A stretch of 64,000 nt of DNA from NCBI RefSeq assembly GCF_000721495.1, contig NZ_JOHY01000043.1, forward strand, positions 1 through 64,000, written 5' to 3'. Positions 47,342 through 55,607 of this stretch are shown here, piece after piece. Every line of letters begins with the position of its first letter. Position 1 is the first letter of the stretch. Below the pieces are notes generated by a model. That model was not told the origin of the DNA. It saw only the letters and a list, made by a program, of their open reading frames with translations, and searched no databases. Position numbers and translations under genes: made by a program. The stretch comes from Streptomyces sp. NRRL F-5123. Its GTDB lineage: Bacteria > Actinomycetota > Actinomycetes > Streptomycetales > Streptomycetaceae.

Positions 47342-48661
47342 ATGTTCGGCATCATCAGGCCGTGCCGTCACCGAATGTCCGAGGGAATGGCCGCCTCGTG
47401 GGTCGCCCACCTGTGCGGGCTGTGCCTGGCGCTGCGGGACGGCCACGGCCAGGTGGCGCGAATAGCCACCAACTACGACGGTCTGATCATCTCCGTCCTC
47501 GTCGAGGCGCAGACGGCCGCGGACGCCGGGCAGCAGCGCCGCACCGCGGGACCGTGCCCGCTGCGCGGCATGCGCACCGCGCCGGTCGCCACCGGGGAGG
47601 GCGCCCGGCTCGCGGCCGCGGTGTCGCTGGTGCTGGCGTCGGCGAAGATGCGCGACCACGTCGAGGACCGGGACGGCGCCTACGCGCGGCGCCCGGTCGC
47701 CGCCGCGGCCCGCGGGGTCGCCCGCCGCTGGGACCGGGCCGGCGCCCGTACCGGCGAGGACCTGGGCTTCGACACGGCGGTGCTGGTCGACGCGATCGGC
47801 CGGCAGGGCGCGATCGAGGCCGCGGTCGGCCCCGGCACCCCGCTGCTCGCTGTCACCGAGCCCACCGAGACGGCGACCGCCGCGGCCTTCGGGCACACCG
47901 CCTTCCTGGCCGGACGCCCCGGCAACAAGGCGCCGCTGGAGGAGGCCGGACGGCTCTTCGGACGGCTCGCCCACCTGCTGGACGCCGTCGAGGACCTCGC
48001 CGAGGACACCCGCACCGGCGCCTGGAACCCGCTCACCGCGACCGGTACCGACCTGGCCGAGGCCCGCCGGCTGTGCGACGACGCGCTGCACGGCATCCGG
48101 CTCGCGCTGCGCGACACCGACTTCGCGGGCTCCGCCTCCGGGCGGCTCACGCATGTGCTGCTCGTCCACGAACTGGGACGGTCCGTGGACCGGGTGTTCG
48201 GCGGCGGCAGCTGCGCCCACCCCTCGCACCGCGAGGCGCAGGCGGCGGACGGCGCCGCGACCGGGATCGCCGTGCACGACAGCGGCATCCGGACGGGCGG
48301 CGTCCAGGCCAGTGGCAACCCCTTCGGACCGAACCCGTACGCGCCGAACCCGCCCGGCAGTCCGGCCTATCCGGGCCAGAGCCCGTACGCCCCGGGCGGT
48401 CCCGGGATTCCCGGCGGCTTCCCGCCGCCGCCCGGACCGCCGCGGCGTCGCGGGCTGCTGGCCGGGTGCCTGGTCTTCACCGGGCTCTTCTGCACCTGCC
48501 AGATGTGCTGCGCGACGCACGAGAACCCGTGGAGTCACGAGCGCAAGGAGCCGTGGTGCAACAACTGTGACTGCGGCGACTGCAGCGGGTGCGGCGATTG
48601 CTGCAATTGTTGTGACTGCTGCGATGGTTGTGACGGTTGCGATTGCGGTTGCGACTGCTGA
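47342..48661 (+). CDS. DUF5685 family protein with a 16-cysteine C-terminal tail
   Basis: The protein has 439 aa from ATG 47342 (GGGGGGAA upstream). The N-terminal 300 residues match the DUF5685 family as I know it: MFGIIRPCRHRMSEGMAASW and HLCGLCLALRDGHGQVARIA, with conserved Cys and His. A proline-rich linker (about 320-365) leads to a hydrophobic segment (GLLAGCLVFTGLFCTCQMCC, about 372-391) that may be a membrane helix. The last 34 residues (406-439) hold 16 cysteines among D, G and N, mostly as CDC, CC and CxxC. Function unknown; metal or redox chemistry is inference. The tail uses many TGT, GGT, GAT and AAT codons, unlike the rest of the gene. Confidence 0.88.
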   Translation: MFGIIRPCRHRMSEGMAASWVAHLCGLCLALRDGHGQVARIATNYDGLIISVLVEAQTAADAGQQRRTAGPCPLRGMRTAPVATGEGARLAAAVSLVLASAKMRDHVEDRDGAYARRPVAAAARGVARRWDRAGARTGEDLGFDTAVLVDAIGRQGAIEAAVGPGTPLLAVTEPTETATAAAFGHTAFLAGRPGNKAPLEEAGRLFGRLAHLLDAVEDLAEDTRTGAWNPLTATGTDLAEARRLCDDALHGIRLALRDTDFAGSASGRLTHVLLVHELGRSVDRVFGGGSCAHPSHREAQAADGAATGIAVHDSGIRTGGVQASGNPFGPNPYAPNPPGSPAYPGQSPYAPGGPGIPGGFPPPPGPPRRRGLLAGCLVFTGLFCTCQMCCATHENPWSHERKEPWCNNCDCGDCSGCGDCCNCCDCCDGCDGCDCGCDC

Positions 48662-48797
48662 CACCGGTGCCGCCCGCGGGGTCACGGACGGGGCGGGCGG
48701 CGCCTGCGGTGGTGTCGCGTCCCGCGGGATCGCCCGAGGGAGGGGCGGGAGTGGAGCGAGACCGGCTGTGTGAAGGCGGGTGATCCGTCGAGGCGGG

Positions 48798-48875
48798 TCA
48801 GTGGCCGCAACACGAGGCCGACCACACTCGACACAGGTCGATGTGGCCGCGGGTGACGAGCCGGCAGCTGCGCAT
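48798..48875 (-). CDS. Putative leader peptide, 25 aa
   Basis: The ATG at 48875 opens a 25-residue peptide MRSCRLVTRGHIDLCRVWSA plus SCCGH. It resembles the short actinobacterial leader peptides with a core like RRHVDLCRVSSALC, which usually precede sulfur-metabolism or flavin-oxidoreductase genes. Here it points away from the LLM genes and towards the 3' end of the DUF5685 gene, with no open gene downstream on its strand, so it is either orphan or displaced. The match is to the short motif only. Confidence 0.5.
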   Translation of the reverse strand: MRSCRLVTRGHIDLCRVWSASCCGH

Positions 48876-48924
48876 GGCCACAGTGCAGCAGCCGCCACCA
48901 CGATCCGTCAACGTGCCGAGATGC

Positions 48925-48945
48925 CATGTCCACAAGCTGGACATG
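48925..48945. promoter_or_regulatory. Operator-like perfect palindrome CATGTCCA-N5-TGGACATG
   Basis: Two exact 8-bp arms at 48925-48932 and 48938-48945 are separated by CAAGC. The site ends one base before the -35 box at 48947, an ideal place for a repressor or activator of the LLM-like operon, and it also lies upstream of the minus-strand leader peptide. The cognate regulator is unknown. Confidence 0.65.
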
Positions 48946-48946
48946 C

Positions 48947-48977
48947 TTGACAGCGGGTCACTTCGGCGGCTTAGCCT
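48947..48977 (+). promoter_or_regulatory. Promoter of the LLM-like genes
   Basis: A consensus TTGACA (48947-48952) and TAGCCT (48972-48977) are 19 bp apart (18 if TTAGCC is used). Transcription would begin near 48984 with a leader of about 90 nt. Confidence 0.55.
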
Positions 48978-49075
48978 CTTGTGAAGCCCTGGTGGCCCAG
49001 TCGCGTTGAGGGACGCGACGGCTCTGTGTGAAGGCACCCGCCCGTGCCTCTTCCGCGTGTCGACGGAGCCTTCGC

Positions 49076-50218
49076 ATGCCTGCCCACACCTCGCTTCCCT
49101 CCTTCCGCTCCTTTCCTTCCGGTCCCTCCGGGCCTTCGGCCTCCGCCTCCGCGGTGCCCCCGGCGCCGCGTCCGGGGCTCGCCGCGCCGCCGCCCGCCGC
49201 CCCTTTCACCCGCGGCCGCACCCTGCACCTGGCCGCCGCGATAGGCGGCGGCAGCCCGCCGCAGGAGGCCGCGTACCACCGGGAGCTGGCCCGGCTCGCC
49301 GAGGCCGGCGGCCTGGACTTCGTGACCCTCGGCCCCGGGGCGGCCGGCGGCGGGCTGCTGGACGCCGTCGCGCTGCTCGCCGGGGTCGCGCCCGCGACCG
49401 ACCGGATCGGCGTGGTGCCCGCGGTCCTCGCGTCCGGCACCGAAGCCGCCGACCCGTCGGCCATCGCCTCCGCGCTGGCCGCCCTGGACTGGGTCAGCCG
49501 CGGCCGGGCGGGCTGGACGGTCGAGGTCCCGGCCGCGCCCGCCCCGCGGGCCAGGGGGCGCGCGCGGCCGCTGCGACCCGAGGCGTTCTGGCGGGCGGCC
49601 GGCGACACCGCCGAGGCCGTCCGGCGGATGTACGGCGCCCCCGGCGGGCCGCTGCCGCCGCGGGCCGCGCCCGTCACCGTGCTGGACGCCACCGAGCCCG
49701 CCGCCCGCCGGATCGCCGCGCGGCACGCCGACCTGGCCTTCGTCCGCGCCGCGGGCCCCGAGGACGCAGGGCTGGCCAGGGCCGAGGTGCAGGCGCTCGC
49801 CGCCGAGGCCGGGCGCGGCCCGGAACCGCTGCCGGTGCTCGCCGACCTCGCGGTGGACCTCTGCGGCGGCGAGCGCGGCCCGGAGCCGGGCGCCGAGATC
49901 GCGCTCGCGGCGGACGCGTCGGGCGGCGTGCTCTTCCGCGGCGGCCCGGTCGACCTCGCCGACCTGATCGCCGACTGGCAGCGGCAGGGCGCGGTCGACG
50001 GCTTCCACGTCCGCCCGGTGGAACCCCGCCGCGACCTGGAGCGCTTCGTCAACGGCACCGCCGCGCTGCTCCAGCACCGCGGGCTCTTCCGCTCCTTCCA
50101 CCCCGGTTCGACGCTGCGCGAGCACCTGGGCCTGCACCGGGCGGGGACCGGGCCGGTCGCCGCGCCCCTGCCGCCCCTCGGGGGCCGCGCGGGCGCCCGT
50201 ACCGGGGCGGGGTCGTGA
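49076..50218 (+). CDS. LLM-class flavin oxidoreductase-like protein (degenerate)
   Basis: The protein has 380 aa from ATG 49076 (GGAG 8 nt upstream). Bacterial luciferase-like features include TLHLAAAIGGGSPPQEAAYH, LARLAEAGGLDFVTLG and the C-terminal QGAVDGFHVRP with TLREHLGL, typical of the NtaA/SnaA/DszA monooxygenase subgroup. The first 60 residues are low-complexity. Relative to that subgroup (about 430-450 aa) the barrel is shortened and several strands are alanine-rich and poorly conserved, so activity is doubtful. Coupled to the next gene by GTGA. Confidence 0.75.
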   Translation: MPAHTSLPSFRSFPSGPSGPSASASAVPPAPRPGLAAPPPAAPFTRGRTLHLAAAIGGGSPPQEAAYHRELARLAEAGGLDFVTLGPGAAGGGLLDAVALLAGVAPATDRIGVVPAVLASGTEAADPSAIASALAALDWVSRGRAGWTVEVPAAPAPRARGRARPLRPEAFWRAAGDTAEAVRRMYGAPGGPLPPRAAPVTVLDATEPAARRIAARHADLAFVRAAGPEDAGLARAEVQALAAEAGRGPEPLPVLADLAVDLCGGERGPEPGAEIALAADASGGVLFRGGPVDLADLIADWQRQGAVDGFHVRPVEPRRDLERFVNGTAALLQHRGLFRSFHPGSTLREHLGLHRAGTGPVAAPLPPLGGRAGARTGAGS

Positions 50219-50958
50219 CCGGGCGTCAGCCCGGCGCGCGGGGCGGCGGGGTACGGCCGCTGCACCTGGCCGTGCTGCTGCCCGCGGGGGGCGGCAGCGG
50301 GGCCGGTGCGCCGCCGGACTTCGCCGTGTGCGCCGCGCTCGCCGGGGCCGCCGAGCGCGCGCTGTTCGACTTCGTGCTGCTCGACGGCGGCGGCGGGCCC
50401 GAGCCGGTCACGGTGCTGCACGCGCTGGCCGCGCTGACCGGGCGGATCGGGCTGGCCGTGGCCTTCCCGGCGGGGGCCGCGGATCGGGCGCCGTACGACC
50501 TGGCGCGCCGGCTCGCCGTGCTGGACCGGCTCAGCGGCGGGCGTGCGGGCGGCCCGCCCGGCCGGTCCGGCGAGCCCGCCGGACCCCAGGGGCGGCCGGT
50601 GGCAGTCGACTTCGGCGGTACGCCCGAGGTGCTGCTCACCGGCCGGGCGCCCGGCGTGCGGCGCCGCGGGCGGCGGGTACGGGTCCTCTCCCGGCTCGAC
50701 CTCTGCCCGCTCGCCGCGGCCGGGCCCGGCGGGGACGAGTCCGGTGCGCGGGGCCTCGCGGAGCGGCTGCACGCGCAGGTGCAGAGCGCCGCGACGGACG
50801 GCTTCGTGCTGGCCCCCGACCCGGCGGCGGGCGGCGCGGGCCTGGACGCCTTCGTGGCGCAGGTGGTGCCGCTGCTGCGCGAGCGCGGGTCGCTGCGCAC
50901 CGCGTACACGGGGACGACGCTGCGCGAACACCTGGGGCTGCCGCGGCCGGTGGGCTGA
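50215..50958 (+). CDS. Second LLM-like protein, shortened
   Basis: The protein has 247 aa from GTG 50215, overlapping the previous stop (GTGA). It starts with the luciferase-like first strand PLHLAVLLPAGG and ends with DGFVLAPDPAAGGAGLDAFV and TLREHLGLPRP, the same terminal motif as its neighbour. The middle of the TIM barrel is largely missing, so it may be a non-catalytic partner or a decaying paralogue. Frame and composition show no frameshift. Confidence 0.7.
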   Translation: MTGRQPGARGGGVRPLHLAVLLPAGGGSGAGAPPDFAVCAALAGAAERALFDFVLLDGGGGPEPVTVLHALAALTGRIGLAVAFPAGAADRAPYDLARRLAVLDRLSGGRAGGPPGRSGEPAGPQGRPVAVDFGGTPEVLLTGRAPGVRRRGRRVRVLSRLDLCPLAAAGPGGDESGARGLAERLHAQVQSAATDGFVLAPDPAAGGAGLDAFVAQVVPLLRERGSLRTAYTGTTLREHLGLPRPVG

Positions 50959-51280
50959 GCGGCGCGCGGCGTCGGCGGGTGCGGGAGGCCGGGGAGTGCG
51001 CCGGGCGTGCGGGAGGGGTGCGGAGGCGCGTGCCTGGGGGGCGTGTCAACTCTTGGTGCGCCGGGCGCGTTTGGGACCGCCGGTGTGCATGCGTTACGGG
51101 GAGGTTTCCGAGGTCGAGGCCCTCTTGTGTGTTCCCTGTGGGCCCTGAATACTCCCATCAGTGCCCGTCAGATTGGGAGCGCGCCCGCTCATCTGTGCGT
51201 TCTTGACAGTACATCGTCAAAAAATGACGGGTACCGACCAGCACCGACAAGAGCCACCTCCATCCCCACAGGAGGATCGA
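50959..51280. other. 322-bp region upstream of the protease gene
   Basis: No gene is supported. TTGAC (51203-51207) and GTCAA (51216-51220) form an inverted repeat with an 8-nt spacer, and TTGACA at 51203-51208 could be a -35 box, but no good -10 box is seen. CTCCCA and TGGGAG around 51146-51173 form a weak hairpin. AGGAGGA at 51270-51276 is the protease RBS. Confidence 0.5.
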
Positions 51281-52318
51281 GTGAAGTCCACCCGACGCAT
51301 ACAACTCCTTGCCGTCACGAGCGGCATGCTCGCCGCGACCGCCTTCGCAGTCCCGTCCGCCGGCGCTCTCACCCCTGCCGCCGGCGCTGCCGAGGCCTCC
51401 CCCGGGGCAGCCGCTTCGCTGGCCGCCACCCTCGGTGCCGACCGCACCGCCGGGTCGTACTACGACAGCGCGACCGGCACCTCGGTCGTCAACGTCACCA
51501 GCACCTCCGCGGCCGACGCCGTACGCTCCGCCGGCGCGACCCCGCGGCTGGTCGCCCACAGTTCGGCCCAGCTGGCGAAGGCCGCCGACGCCGCCCAGTC
51601 CGCCGACGTCGCGGGCACCTCCTGGGCGGTCGATCCGCGCAGCGACACCCTCCAGGTCAACGCCGACAGCCGGGTGACCGACGCCCAGCTGTCCGCGCTC
51701 GTCAAGGCCACCGCGGGCTACGGCGACGCCGTCCGTGTCAACCGCGTGGCGGGCAACTTCAGCAAGCTGCTCTCCGGCGGCGACCCGATCCTGACCACGC
51801 AGTGGCGCTGCTCGGTCGGCTTCAACGTCCGCAGCGGCAGCACCTACTACTTCCTGACCGCGGGCCACTGCACCGAGGGCTACCCCGACTACTACACCAG
51901 CGCGGGCTCGTACATCGGCCCGACGCTCGGCACGAGTTTCCCCGGCAACGACTACGGCATCGTCCGCTACGACACCTCCGTCGCGCACGACGGCACCGTC
52001 GGCAGCCAGGACATCACCAGCGCCGCGAACGCCTACGTCGGCGAGCACGTCACGCGCCGCGGCTCCACCACCGGCGTCCACAGCGGCACGGTCCAGGCGC
52101 TGAACGCCACCGTCAACTACGGCAACGGCGAGATCGTCTCGGGCCTGATCCAGACCAACGTCTGCGCCGAACCGGGCGACAGCGGCGGCTCCCTCTACGA
52201 CGGCACCAAGGCCATCGGCCTGACGTCGGGCGGCAGCGGCAACTGCTCCTCGGGCGGCACGACCTTCTTCCAGCCGGTCACCGAGGCGCTCAGCGCGTAC
52301 GGCGTCAGCGTCTACTGA
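51281..52318 (+). CDS. Secreted serine protease, streptogrisin type (S1 family)
   Basis: The protein has 345 aa from GTG 51281, with AGGAGGA upstream. A signal peptide (residues 1 to about 30) is followed by a propeptide of the alpha-lytic protease type (about 50-165). The mature chymotrypsin-like domain begins near [16 protein letters not shown]. The catalytic triad is H196 (LTAGHCTE), D224 (GNDYGIV) and S301 ([10 protein letters not shown]). It is an extracellular protease that matures by self-cleavage. A strong hairpin terminator follows. Confidence 0.94.
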   Translation: MKSTRRIQLLAVTSGMLAATAFAVPSAGALTPAAGAAEASPGAAASLAATLGADRTAGSYYDSATGTSVVNVTSTSAADAVRSAGATPRLVAHSSAQLAKAADAAQSADVAGTSWAVDPRSDTLQVNADSRVTDAQLSALVKATAGYGDAVRVNRVAGNFSKLLSGGDPILTTQWRCSVGFNVRSGSTYYFLTAGHCTEGYPDYYTSAGSYIGPTLGTSFPGNDYGIVRYDTSVAHDGTVGSQDITSAANAYVGEHVTRRGSTTGVHSGTVQALNATVNYGNGEIVSGLIQTNVCAEPGDSGGSLYDGTKAIGLTSGGSGNCSSGGTTFFQPVTEALSAYGVSVY

Positions 52319-52368
52319 CGGTCCGCCGGTAGCGCCCCCGCGCGCCACCAGTCGCGCCCCCGCTGTTT

Positions 52369-52401
52369 CCCTGGGCAGCGGGGGCGTACCGCTGCCCAGG
52401 G
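52369..52401 (+). terminator. Terminator after the protease gene
   Basis: A perfect 12-bp stem (CCCTGGGCAGCG at 52369-52380 with CGCTGCCCAGGG at 52390-52401) has a 9-nt loop, 50 nt after the stop. Confidence 0.85.
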
Positions 52402-52462
52402 CCGTACGCGTACAGGTCCGGGTGGCCCGGGGGCTGTCGGTGGGCGCTGGCAGACTGGCGGC

Positions 52463-53497
52463 ATGCTGGAAACCTCCGCGCGGCTGCTGCGCCTGCTGTC
52501 GCTGCTCCAGTCCCGCCGCGAGTGGAGCGGGCCCGAGCTGGCGCAGCGGCTGGACGTGACCGCGCGGACCGTCCGGCGGGACGTCGAGCGGCTGCGGGCG
52601 CTCGGCTACCCCGTGCACGCCGCCCCCGGCACGGCCGGCGGCTACCGGCTGGGCGCCGGGGCCGCGCTGCCGCCGCTGCTGCTGGACGACGAGGAGGCGG
52701 TCGCCGTCGCGCTGAGCCTGCGCACCGCCGCGCGCGCGAGCGTCGAGGGCATCGAGGAGACCTCGCAGCGCGCGCTGGCCAAGCTCGAACAGGTCCTGCC
52801 GTCCCGGCTGCGGCACCGCGTCCAGGCGATGCAGGCCGTCACCGTGCAGCCGCCGGGCCCCGGCCCGAACGTCGGCCAGGACGTGCTGACCGCGCTCGGC
52901 GCCGCCTGTCGCGACCACGAGCAGCTGCGCTTCGACTACCGCGACCACGGCGGCAGCACCACCCGCCGCAGCGTCGAGCCCTACCGCCTGGTGCACCACT
53001 GGCGGCGCTGGTATCTGCTCGCCTACGACATCGAGCGCGGCGACTGGCGCACCTTCCGGGCCGACCGCATCGAGCCCAGGACGCCCACCGGCCCGCGCTT
53101 CACCCCGCGCGAGCTGCCCGGGGACGCCGCGTCGTACGTCGCCAGGGGCGTCACCCAGAGCGTCTACCGCTACCAGGCGCGCATCGTGCTGCACGCGGCC
53201 CCGGACTTCCTCCAGTCCAACGGCTGGACGGGCTTCGGCACGGTCACCGTGCTGGACGACGGGACGTGTGAGCTGCGCACCGGCTCCGAGACGCTGGAGG
53301 CGCTCGCGATGTACGTCGGCATGCTGGGGGTCGACTTCGAGGTGATCGAGCCACCGGAACTGACCGTGCGGCTGCGGGAGGTGGCGGACCGGCTGGTCCG
53401 GGCCGCCGGGGCGTCGCAGGAGCGGGCGGCGGCGCCTCCTCCGGAGGAGGCGCCGGGACCGCAGGGCGCGCCGGGACCGCAGGGCGCGGCGGGCTAG
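52463..53497 (+). CDS. WYL-domain transcriptional regulator
   Basis: The protein has 344 aa. An N-terminal HTH_11 winged helix (LLSLLQSRREWSGPELAQRL, then TVRRDVERLRALGYPV and GYRLGAG) is followed by the WYL domain (about 145-215; LRFDYRDHGG and VHHWRRWYLLAYD) and a C-terminal WCX-like part. Such regulators sense nucleic-acid or small-molecule ligands. Its targets are unknown. It is convergent with the ArsR gene, the two stops being 4 nt apart. Confidence 0.92.
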   Translation: MLETSARLLRLLSLLQSRREWSGPELAQRLDVTARTVRRDVERLRALGYPVHAAPGTAGGYRLGAGAALPPLLLDDEEAVAVALSLRTAARASVEGIEETSQRALAKLEQVLPSRLRHRVQAMQAVTVQPPGPGPNVGQDVLTALGAACRDHEQLRFDYRDHGGSTTRRSVEPYRLVHHWRRWYLLAYDIERGDWRTFRADRIEPRTPTGPRFTPRELPGDAASYVARGVTQSVYRYQARIVLHAAPDFLQSNGWTGFGTVTVLDDGTCELRTGSETLEALAMYVGMLGVDFEVIEPPELTVRLREVADRLVRAAGASQERAAAPPPEEAPGPQGAPGPQGAAG

Positions 53498-53501
53498 CCG
53501 G

Positions 53502-54116
53502 CTAGGACGCTGACGTGGACGCGGGGCCGGGCCCCGGCCCGTGCTCCCGCCCCTGCTCCGACCCCCGCCCGTGCTCCGACCCCTGCCCCTGCTCCCGCCC
53601 CTGCTCCGGTTCCGGTTCCGCCAGCGGGAGGACCATCGCCGTCACGCCGATCCCGACCGTGCCCGGCGCGTGCGGGGCCTGCGCGGCGTCGTGCAGCTCC
53701 TCGAACAGCGCGGCGAGCCGGTGCCGGAAGCCCGTCCAGACCGCGGGCGCGACCCACAGCTCCGCGTCCGTGGTCACGCCCTCGGCGCCCGGCGCGCGCC
53801 GGCCCGCGCGTTCGCGCAGGTTGTGCGCCATGGCCTCGGCGATCAGCCGGGCGCCCTCGTGGCGCTGGTCGGACAGCGGGGAGCCGTGCACCGCCCGGTA
53901 GCGGCGCTCCCGCCCGCCCCGCTTCTCCCGCACCTCGGCCAGCTCGACCAGCCCGACCGCGTCCAGCCGCCGCAGGTGCTGGCTGGCGAGCGCGTGCGAG
54001 ATGCCCAGCTCGCGGGACAGCTCGGCCGCGGACAGCGGGACGTTCCAGACCAGCGAGACGATGCGCAGCCGTACGGGGTGGGCGAGGGCCCGGAGCAAGG
54101 GGTCTGTGGTGCTCAT
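53502..54116 (-). CDS. ArsR-family HTH regulator
   Basis: The protein has 204 aa from ATG 54116. The N-terminal winged helix reads LLRALAHPVRLRIVSLVWNV, then LSAAELSRELGISHALASQH. The middle is helical. The last 35 residues are low-complexity EQGREQGQGSEHGRGSEQGR repeats with no known role. The frame stays open far upstream, but the start is marked by the leaderless signal TAATGG 7 nt before the ATG on the minus strand. It is divergent from the MFS gene, which it probably represses. Confidence 0.9.
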   Translation of the reverse strand: MSTTDPLLRALAHPVRLRIVSLVWNVPLSAAELSRELGISHALASQHLRRLDAVGLVELAEVREKRGGRERRYRAVHGSPLSDQRHEGARLIAEAMAHNLRERAGRRAPGAEGVTTDAELWVAPAVWTGFRHRLAALFEELHDAAQAPHAPGTVGIGVTAMVLPLAEPEPEQGREQGQGSEHGRGSEQGREHGPGPGPASTSAS

Positions 54117-54188
54117 ACGCCCATTACACCGCTTCCGCTTCCGGGGGTGGGGTGTTCCCTTCGACTCCCAAGCAATAGATTGGCGGTC

Positions 54189-55445
54189 ATGTCCGTACGG
54201 GAGGTACTGCGCGACCGCGGCGCGGCGACGTATCTGGGCGGGGTCCTGGTCTCCGGGTTCGGCGACTCGGCGATGATGCTGGTCGCCGGCGTGTGGGTGA
54301 AGACGCTCACCGGCTCCAGCAGCCTGGCCGCCGCGGTCAACGCGTGCGTGTGGGCGCCGACCCTCGTCGGGCCGCTGCTCGGCACCGCCGCCGACCGCTT
54401 CCGCAGGCGCCCGCTGCTGGTCGCGGTGAACGCGGCGCTGGCCGTGCTGCTGCCCGCGCTGCTCGCCGTCCGCGCCGGCGGGGACGTGTGGCTGCTGCTC
54501 GTGGTGCTCACCGCGGTCGGCGTCGGGTCGGTGCTGTGCGACGCCGCCCAGGCGGGCCTGGTGGTCAGTGCCGTCCCGGCCGAGCTGCGCGGCGACTTCA
54601 ACGGCTTGCGGATGACCGTCAACGAGGGCATGAAGCTGCTCGCCCCGCTGGCCGGCGCGGGCCTGTTCGTGCGCTGGGGCGGCGGCGCGGTCGCAGTGCT
54701 GGACGCCGTCACCTTCGCGCTGTCCGCACTCGCCTTCGCGGCCCTGCGGGTGCGAGAGCAGCCGCCCGCGCCGACCGCCGGGTCCTGGCGCGAGCAGACC
54801 TCGGCGGGCGTACGGGCGCTGCGCGGCAACCCGCTGCTGGTGCGGCTGGTGGGCGCGGGCGGGGTGGCCCTGCTGCTGTCCGGGATCAGCAGCGCCGCGA
54901 CCTACGCGCTGGTCGACGCGGGGCTGCACCGCCCGCCGGCCTTCGTCGGCGTGATCTACGCGGTGCAGGGCACGGGCTCGGTGGTGGCCGGGATCGCCGC
55001 GGGCGCCGTCATGCGCCGGATGCCGGAGCGGGTCTTCGCCGCCGCCGGGCTGCTGCTGTTCAGTGCGGGCGCCGGGATGCGGGTGGTGCCGTCGCTGCCG
55101 ACCGTGCTCGGCGGGGCGGTCGCGATCGGGATCGGGCTGCCGTGGGTGATCGTCGCGGCCTTCACCGCCGTCCAGCAGCACACCGAGCCCGCGCTCGTCG
55201 GCCGGGTGGCCGCCGCCGCGGGCACGGTGGTCTTCGGGCCCACCGCGCTCGCCACCGGGCTGGGCGCGGGGCTCGTGGCGCTCGCCGACTACCGGATCCA
55301 GCTCGCCGGGGCCGCGGTGGCCGGCGCACTGACGGCGTGGCTCCTGCTGCTGCGCCGCCCGCGCACCGGCCGCCGTGACGGAAATCTCCCGGCGCCCCGC
55401 GGCGAGGAGACCGGCGCCAAGTCGCCCACCCCGCCCGGGAGATGA
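54189..55445 (+). CDS. MFS efflux transporter
   Basis: The protein has 418 aa with about 12 membrane segments. The family motif between helices 2 and 3 is LGTAADRFRRRPLLVAVNAA. The C-terminal 25 residues are polar and cytoplasmic. It resembles enterobactin exporter/macrolide-type MFS proteins, but the substrate is unknown. TAGATT (54176-54181) lies 7 nt before the ATG, suggesting a leaderless message. Only 72 bp separate it from the divergent ArsR gene. Confidence 0.9.
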   Translation: MSVREVLRDRGAATYLGGVLVSGFGDSAMMLVAGVWVKTLTGSSSLAAAVNACVWAPTLVGPLLGTAADRFRRRPLLVAVNAALAVLLPALLAVRAGGDVWLLLVVLTAVGVGSVLCDAAQAGLVVSAVPAELRGDFNGLRMTVNEGMKLLAPLAGAGLFVRWGGGAVAVLDAVTFALSALAFAALRVREQPPAPTAGSWREQTSAGVRALRGNPLLVRLVGAGGVALLLSGISSAATYALVDAGLHRPPAFVGVIYAVQGTGSVVAGIAAGAVMRRMPERVFAAAGLLLFSAGAGMRVVPSLPTVLGGAVAIGIGLPWVIVAAFTAVQQHTEPALVGRVAAAAGTVVFGPTALATGLGAGLVALADYRIQLAGAAVAGALTAWLLLLRRPRTGRRDGNLPAPRGEETGAKSPTPPGR

Positions 55446-55541
55446 CGTACAAGGTCCGGATCCGGCCGTCCCTTCCGGCGGCCGGATCCGCTGCTGTGCC
55501 CTGCTCCGGCTCGCTGACCTGGGGCAACCGCGATACGCTAA

Positions 55542-55557
55542 TCGAACGAACGTACGA
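55542..55557 (+). promoter_or_regulatory. LexA (SOS) box upstream of dnaE2
   Basis: The 16-bp site TCGAACGAACGTACGA matches the actinobacterial LexA consensus TCGAAC-N4-GTTCGA with one mismatch in the right arm (GTACGA). A -10-like TACGCT (55534-55539) lies immediately upstream, so a bound LexA would cover the transcription start. Confidence 0.75.
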
Positions 55558-55607
55558 GAGACGTTCGGACGACTGGCCGAAAAGGGGTGGGGCAGTGGAG
55601 GTGCGAC

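Larger units (their letters stand above)
48662..49075. promoter_or_regulatory. 414-bp region with leader peptide, operator-like palindrome and promoter
   Basis: Minus strand: a putative leader peptide at 48798-48875. Plus strand: an operator-like palindrome (48925-48945), a TTGACA / TAGCCT promoter (48947-48977), a 7-bp hairpin GTCGCGT-N6-ACGCGAC at 49000-49019, and an optional 16-codon ORF 48981-49031 containing two adjacent Trp codons. GGAG at 49064-49067 is the RBS of the next gene. Confidence 0.55.
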
